Assembly (NCBI GenBank): GCA_036852015.1
Contig: JAANDG010000356.1
Span: forward strand, 1 to 64,000
From: Pelodera strongyloides
Lineage: Eukaryota > Nematoda > Chromadorea > Rhabditida > Rhabditidae
Reading direction: 5' to 3'
DNA length: 64,000 nucleotides
Under the pieces are notes generated by a model. That model saw only the letters and a program-made list of their open reading frames with translations. It did no database searches and had not been told where the DNA came from. Positions 59,243 to 64,000 of this stretch are shown piece after piece; within the stretch, counting starts at the first letter, position 1, and each line of letters starts with the position of its first letter. A program made the position numbers and the translations under genes.

Positions 59243-62200
59243 GCGACAAAAAAATAATAATAAAAAAATTGCCTTTCTATTTTGTGCTTCTCCTCATATG
59301 GTGATATAAATGTTGAATATTGGCAAATGATCTCCTAAATAAAAAGAAGTTGTAAATTATAGGTTCAATACAGCGCAGTGAAATAAGTTCCTTGTAAAGT
59401 ATATCAAGTATGTGTCCTTCTTCATGAAAATAATTTAAAGCGAAATGCCGGTCGGTTTTCGAAACACATCGAGTACACCAGGCACAAGCAGCTTATGCAA
59501 ATGAGCGTAAATTAGGATAAAAATCGAGCAAAATTCGAGTAAATTAGGATAAATACGTAATAATTCACTTGTCCACGATGCGTTTCAAAAACATGCCGGT
59601 ATTTCGCTTTCTACCTGTATTTGTTCCGGACTGATTGGAGGAATTGGTATAAAGGAACATTTATTCGCATCATTTTCTAAAACTCGGAGTCTTTTTCGCG
59701 TTGCAATAACCATTTTTCCATCCTTTTCCGTAATTTGATCCACTATTGAGAGAAGTTGCTTCTTTGTCAACTGAAACATTTTACCTTTACGGTTATATTT
59801 TCAGTCAAAGCGACGGTAAAGAAACTTATACAAGGTAGTTTCATCAGGCAAGAACACTTCTGAAGAGGATAAATGGATATTCGGTATACTTTTAATAACA
59901 GTACCATATGGGCATCATCGACGCACACTGTAGTTTTACTTTGACTGATCTGCTCTACTAGTAGTGAGTTGTCCTGAACATTGGAATTCACGAAAGTTGC
60001 TGAATTCTTTCTGGCAATCTGCAATAAACATGATATGTGTTTCAATAAGTTAAAGCGAAATGCCGGCCGGTTTTGAAACGCATCGTGGACCACTGAATTC
60101 TTACGTATCTAGGCTAATTTGCTCGAATTTAGCGCGCTTTTTTATTCTAATTTATGTTCATTTGCACATTCTGCATAAGAATGCTGGAGTCCACAATGCG
60201 TGTCAAAAACCGGCCGGTATTTCGCTTTAAGAATGCAGACAATGTATCTGCAATTGCGAGTAAAAACTCCGAATATCGATTGATAACAGCCCAAGAACCG
60301 GAATTGATTGCGCTACAGTATTCCAGAATCACGCAACAAAGATGATCCCAGAATGTTCGAACCTCTCTAAGAATGCTCGTTTTCCCTGTGCCATGGTCTC
60401 CTTGAATGACAACAATTCTCTTTTCCGTCAATTGTTGAACGGCCTAAATAAGTGAATATGAAGAAAATAACTCCGAATCCTGAAGATCTACTAGGTAGTG
60501 AAATAAAAAATCACGATGGATCCGGTAAACTACTGCACGCCTTTATAAGAAGACAATTTGAAAACACACTAATTAGGTAGCTGATAGGAGAAAGTCAAAA
60601 ATACCAACAAAATATAAATATTCAACAAATTTCGCACTTCTTTCGACAATTGCTTTTGTTCTGGAGAGAGCTTCGCTTTCGGAATTCCATTTTCAGTTTC
60701 TTTGATTGAATCCGAATTTCCAGAAGGTCGAAAGTCTGATTCGAGATGTTCGAGTATAAATTCTTTCACACTTTTCGCCATTAGATCGAGACTGAAAATT
60801 TCCCGCCGATAAAGTTTCTATATGAGAACAATTCGTTGTGTGCAACTTTTATGCGAAGCATGTTTATGTACACTATTTGAATATTTATTAGACTAATTAA
60901 AAGAGTCGTAAACCAGATTAAAAAATGTGCAACGAAATAATGAGGAATTCCATGGAATATTTTTTGTTATAAATAAATAAATTAACGATCTTACTCTGTT
61001 AATATAACATTCTTGTGATGTGGATCATTGATTCCTTCCGTTGAGCATGTGTACTCCACATAATGCGAAGACTATAACGAGCTTTTGTCACAAAACAGAA
61101 AATGTTGTTGTTATGCACATTGAACCATCGATGGAGTTTTTATTTTCACAATCTACTACGTTCTCAGGCGCGCCGCAAGTGCGTAACCGCGCCCGCGGAA
61201 AATATATTGCTTTTTAGCATGGGAAAGGCGGAGACGCAGAAAAGAGGTTTCTCTGAGTCTCGAATTTTTCAGCGCAAATTTGCAATCTTTTTTTTCCGGG
61301 GACGCGATTACGCATTTGCGCGCTGCGCGCCTGAAGACCAGAGTAGTGTTTGCTTTATGTGGGCCAGCTAAACATATTACCAGCAACATTAGATTAGCCT
61401 ACCGCTGTTTGGCCGATCTTATCAGCAAAGTAATTCGCCCTCTTTCGATAATAATGGTCTTCAATGAACGTTGGTTCGTAAAAAGGAATCTCGCGTAGGA
61501 AGGAATTGTCGCGACGGAGGAACAAACCTGAGATTTATTCAAATGGAAATATTTCCTTATTTAGTCAAAAAGGATATTTAGTTTGAAAAAATGTGACTCA
61601 CGCAAAGTGTAGGCTCCTTTTTTTCCTTTTCATGTTCGATGTAACAAATAAAAATAAATTCTTACTATTTGGGTTCTTGATATTTGCTAGTAAAAGTGCT
61701 GCTTCTCCGAGGCAAAGCCCCCTACTAAGTCCATATCTCTCAAGCAATTCGGTGTCCGGAAAATCATCACGAATAATATAACCGAGACATTCTCTGAAAT
61801 GAGTGAAGTGATACTAACTTACGGTAAAAGAAGGACAATTGCCGCTAAGGCCAAGTCCTGTATTTATTGGATATATGAAACATGGGGTTTGTGTGTGTCC
61901 AAAGTCCAAAGAGAATGAAACTGAAGCGAGTTGGAGATTATGCGCTACGGATTTACATAACCCACGCTTCACACAAGATCAAATTTCACAAATAAATGTC
62001 TTATAGTTAATTGATTTTGTCACCATTAACGTATGTTATGTAAAATGTTATGTATGTTACCATTACCGTATGTTATGTAAAATATTATGTAACCGTATGT
62101 TGTTTGTTATTACCGTATGTTACCGTATGTTACCGTATGTTATGTAACCGTATAAAATACATTGCTTACCCCAGCAGGTGTATGTAATATGGATGTCCGT

Positions 62201-62801
62201 TGTCAACTCTCGACTCTTCAATGCAATCTGTGAGAAGATACACGGATTCCGGGTCCTCAGCGCTTGCCTAATATGCAAATTTTCAATCGGCTCATACGCT
62301 AAAGATATAGGCTCCTATTTTCCGTAACCAACACTCTGCTGCGCTGTATGTAGAAAAAATATTGTTTGAGAGTATTGTCATTATGTGTGGTTTCTACTGA
62401 TTTATCCCTTAGAAATATGAAAAGATACCTTTGTTCCTGAGTTAAAGTCCTCTAGTTGAATGATCACTCTTTTTCTTTTTGCGGTTTCTTTTATTTCATC
62501 GTCGTTTAGCTGAAAGTACTCTTACTTAGTGCCGGCGAATCAGCGAAGTTCTGAACTTTGACTTCCATGCATATCAAACAACTGGTAGATCTTTCTTCTG
62601 TCACACATCTTATACTAATTGATACTCTTGAGACCGTTTCTGTGATTGTCAGTAATAGAACTAGAGAAAGAGTTATATGGAGATCCAGATACAGAGAGAT
62701 ACATAGAGAGGGAGAGAATTGGTGAATGTCACAGAGAGGGAAACATAGCTGAAGGAAAAGAGAGATATTGAAGGAGAAAAGAAAGAAAGGGAGCTAATAG
62801 G

Positions 62802-62834
<33 letters not shown>

Positions 62835-63274
62835 GGAGAGAGAGAGGGAGTTTCTTAACTAGTTTCCACTTGACTTGTTCTCTATCATAATTGTTGTAGT
62901 TGTACGTGTACAAGACACTATTCGCGGCCGTTCCGCTTACCAAATTCTAGTTTTGCTTTTTACTTTTCTCCCATGCATTTCATACTTTCCATTCACAATC
63001 AACTATCCATATCGGGGAACGCATCAGCTTGGTTCTACTTTTCGTTTTCTTGTCCATAACTATTTTCTTGTGTCCCCCGAAAACTACATATCATTTTGTT
63101 TAGCTTACACATCCAAATTGCAGAATTCAAGGAGTTTACGCATTTGCTTATGGTTAGGAAAAATGAACAATTATTATTTATTACCTACAACTGGCTGTTG
63201 CTAGAGTGGTTATACTTTGGTGGTCATACTTCCTCGAGTAAACGTTAAGCACTTGCTTTACTTTCTTAGTTTCC
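58198..63274 (-). CDS. DUF4062-NACHT-like STAND NTPase (TEP1/NPHP3/NWD1 type), partial
   Basis: Exons read: 63274-63189, 62509-62429, 62267-62170, 61793-61666, 61616-61602 (15 bases), 61527-61403, 60791-60605, 60443-about 60231, 60018-59905, 59770-59615, 59334-?, 58942-58857, 58670-58572 and 58336-58198. LTDCIEESR...HPYYIHLLGE, LLERYGLSRGLCLGEAALLL and RRDNSFLREIPFYEP follow the DUF4062 pattern 'CL..I......FI.LLG.RYG ... E ... FRD..FL..IP' of TEP1 and NPHP3. Next come a Walker A GDHGTGKTS, a Walker B-like TTVCVDDAHM and a sensor-like MVIATRKRLRVL. CLLAISPGLTETQIRS resembles the helix after the NTPase in STAND proteins. Such proteins are ATP-driven scaffolds (vault/telomerase-associated TEP1, ciliary NPHP3). 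The ends, the junction 61403/60791 and the exon at 59334 are unresolved. Three TTAA-type elements touch its exons. Confidence 0.72.
58406..58429 (-). repeat. interstitial telomeric repeat (TTAGGC)4
   Basis: Four perfect units, TTAGGC on the minus strand, which is the sense strand of the STAND gene. Lies in an intron, about 70 bases upstream of the exon at 58336. Confidence 0.93.
59197..59245. repeat. (GA)n microsatellite
   Basis: GAGAGA run with one GAGC interruption, directly beside the STAND exon at 59334. The Arg/Glu frame through it is not a gene. Confidence 0.9.
59435..59610. mobile_element. MITE family A, copy 7, at a splice donor
   Basis: Left end TTAAAGCGAAATGCCGGTCG; right end ATGCCGGTATTTCGCTTT. 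The right TTAA is replaced by TTCTAC, which on the minus strand is the GTAG donor following the exon end ATACAG at 59615. Confidence 0.85.
60050..60230. mobile_element. MITE family A, copy 8, at a coding exon edge
   Basis: 181 bases between TTAA copies. Ends AGCGAAATGCCGGCCGGTTT and AAAACCGGCCGGTATTTCGC. The STAND exon at 60443 runs open without a donor straight into its right end (minus strand ...SAFLKRNTGRFLTR). Confidence 0.9.
61163..61339. mobile_element. GC-rich inverted-repeat element (family F)
   Basis: Ends TCAGGCGCGCCGCAAGTGCG / CGCATTTGCGCGCTGCGCGC followed by CTGA, about 177 bases. Terminal arms of some 38 bases are imperfectly complementary. Lies in an unresolved part of the STAND gene. 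Confidence 0.75.
62035..62155. repeat. short tandem repeat TACCGTATGTTATGTAA
   Basis: Irregular units of TTACCGTATG and TTATGTAA(C/A) in an intron of the STAND gene, ending about 15 bases from the donor of exon 62267-62170. Confidence 0.8.
62655..62852. repeat. purine-rich repeat
   Basis: GA-rich tract with a (GA)n core at 62795-62850, in an intron or upstream part of the STAND gene. Confidence 0.85.
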
Positions 63275-64000
63275 CTGATCTATGGAAATAAGACAAAATC
63301 AATTAGCTAAATATGTATGTTAAAATACAACAAACCAGTGCATGGATGAGACCTCTTTCATTACGGAAGTCTTTGAACGTCGAAATCAGATTAATCCTCA
63401 TAATCTGAATAATTATCGATTTTTGTAGAAACTTCGTTTAATCGATAATCATGCCGTGCTATTTACTAAGGTATCCTCGCTGCACCGCCTCCCTATGTAT
63501 ACTAAATGTAAATGGGCATAAAAGTAGTTTTTTCCGTTGGGCCCCCACAATAGAGTCTAACGTCCATAGCGCTAAAAAGATTTTTTTTGCTCCAGATCGA
63601 TTAGTATGAAAATCAATATGTTTATTTCCCTTAGTATGTTAAATTTCCTGTTTTCGGCTAGGTGTTTTCCCTGCCAGTTTCCCTAAGTGGAACATTGTGG
63701 CAAACGGGATTTCCATCCATAAAAGAGAATGTTTTTGCGGACATTTGCGGCTTGGGATGAAAAGAAGCGATTTCGTGTTTTAAGCACCGAATAAGGATGG
63801 AAAATCAAATCATTATGGATCACATGGTTTTTTTGAATTAACGACACTTTTTTAATTGTTCTGTATCTTGTATTGCAAAGACACTGTAATGCGTTTACAC
63901 AATTTAGAACTTGAAGCTTTTTTTTTAAAGAATTAGGCCCAACGTAAAAAATGTTTCTGGAAGAAAACAACAGTGATAATGATTGTGAAAACCAACTTAC
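63275..64000. other. no gene resolved
   Basis: May contain further 5' exons of the STAND gene. The minus-strand frame 63683-63970 has no recognisable motif. Nothing here could be joined in phase. Confidence 0.3.

Noticed and set aside
60569..60781. Independent gene start at ATG 60781 (MAKSVKEFILEHL...)
   Set aside because: A good acceptor (TTTTCAG at 60792) precedes it, and the DUF4062 exons upstream belong naturally to the same STAND protein.
61156..61389. Minus- and plus-strand frames of 77-89 aa
   Set aside because: They lie across the GC-rich inverted-repeat element and reflect its palindromic ends.

Overview
The window looks like a nematode nuclear genome. It is AT-rich and intron-dense, its genes have many small exons with GT..AG junctions, and it carries two short interstitial runs of TTAGGC, the usual nematode telomere repeat. 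The species cannot be named. Coding sequence was read by assembling exons by eye: each call rests on phase-consistent GT/AG junctions and on family motifs. No alignment or RNA evidence was available.

Layout, left to right. 1-3.5 kb: a small unrecognised minus-strand gene whose large last intron is filled with purine-rich simple repeat. 7.1-9.3 kb: an unrecognised plus-strand gene of six exons. 11.9-16.8 kb: the transmembrane half of a TRPM-type cation channel (minus), with a minisatellite in one intron that repeats its own exon end and 5' splice site. 17-26.3 kb: a gene-poor stretch with a segmental duplication, shorter repeats and a palindrome-based satellite. 26.6-30.3 kb: a PP1-family serine/threonine phosphatase (plus). 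31.0-33.2 kb: a secreted proline-rich repeat protein (plus) with several frame breaks. 33.5-39.2 kb: a nuclear hormone receptor of the DAF-12/NHR-8 kind (minus). 42.1-51.6 kb: a 26-exon microsomal triglyceride transfer protein (MTP) gene (minus). 53.8-55.9 kb: a 2.2 kb foldback element. 58-63.3 kb: a DUF4062 plus NACHT-like STAND NTPase (minus).

The genes do not form an obvious pathway. The strongest theme is mobile DNA. At least four families of short inverted-repeat elements (MITEs), nearly all ending in TTAA, sit in introns and repeatedly at exon edges. One lies inside an MTP coding exon at a TTAA, and removing it restores the reading frame exactly. Another abuts a splice donor, and a third is read into from a coding exon. 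These elements, and the minisatellite of 5' splice sites in the TRPM gene, are the best candidates for something undescribed.
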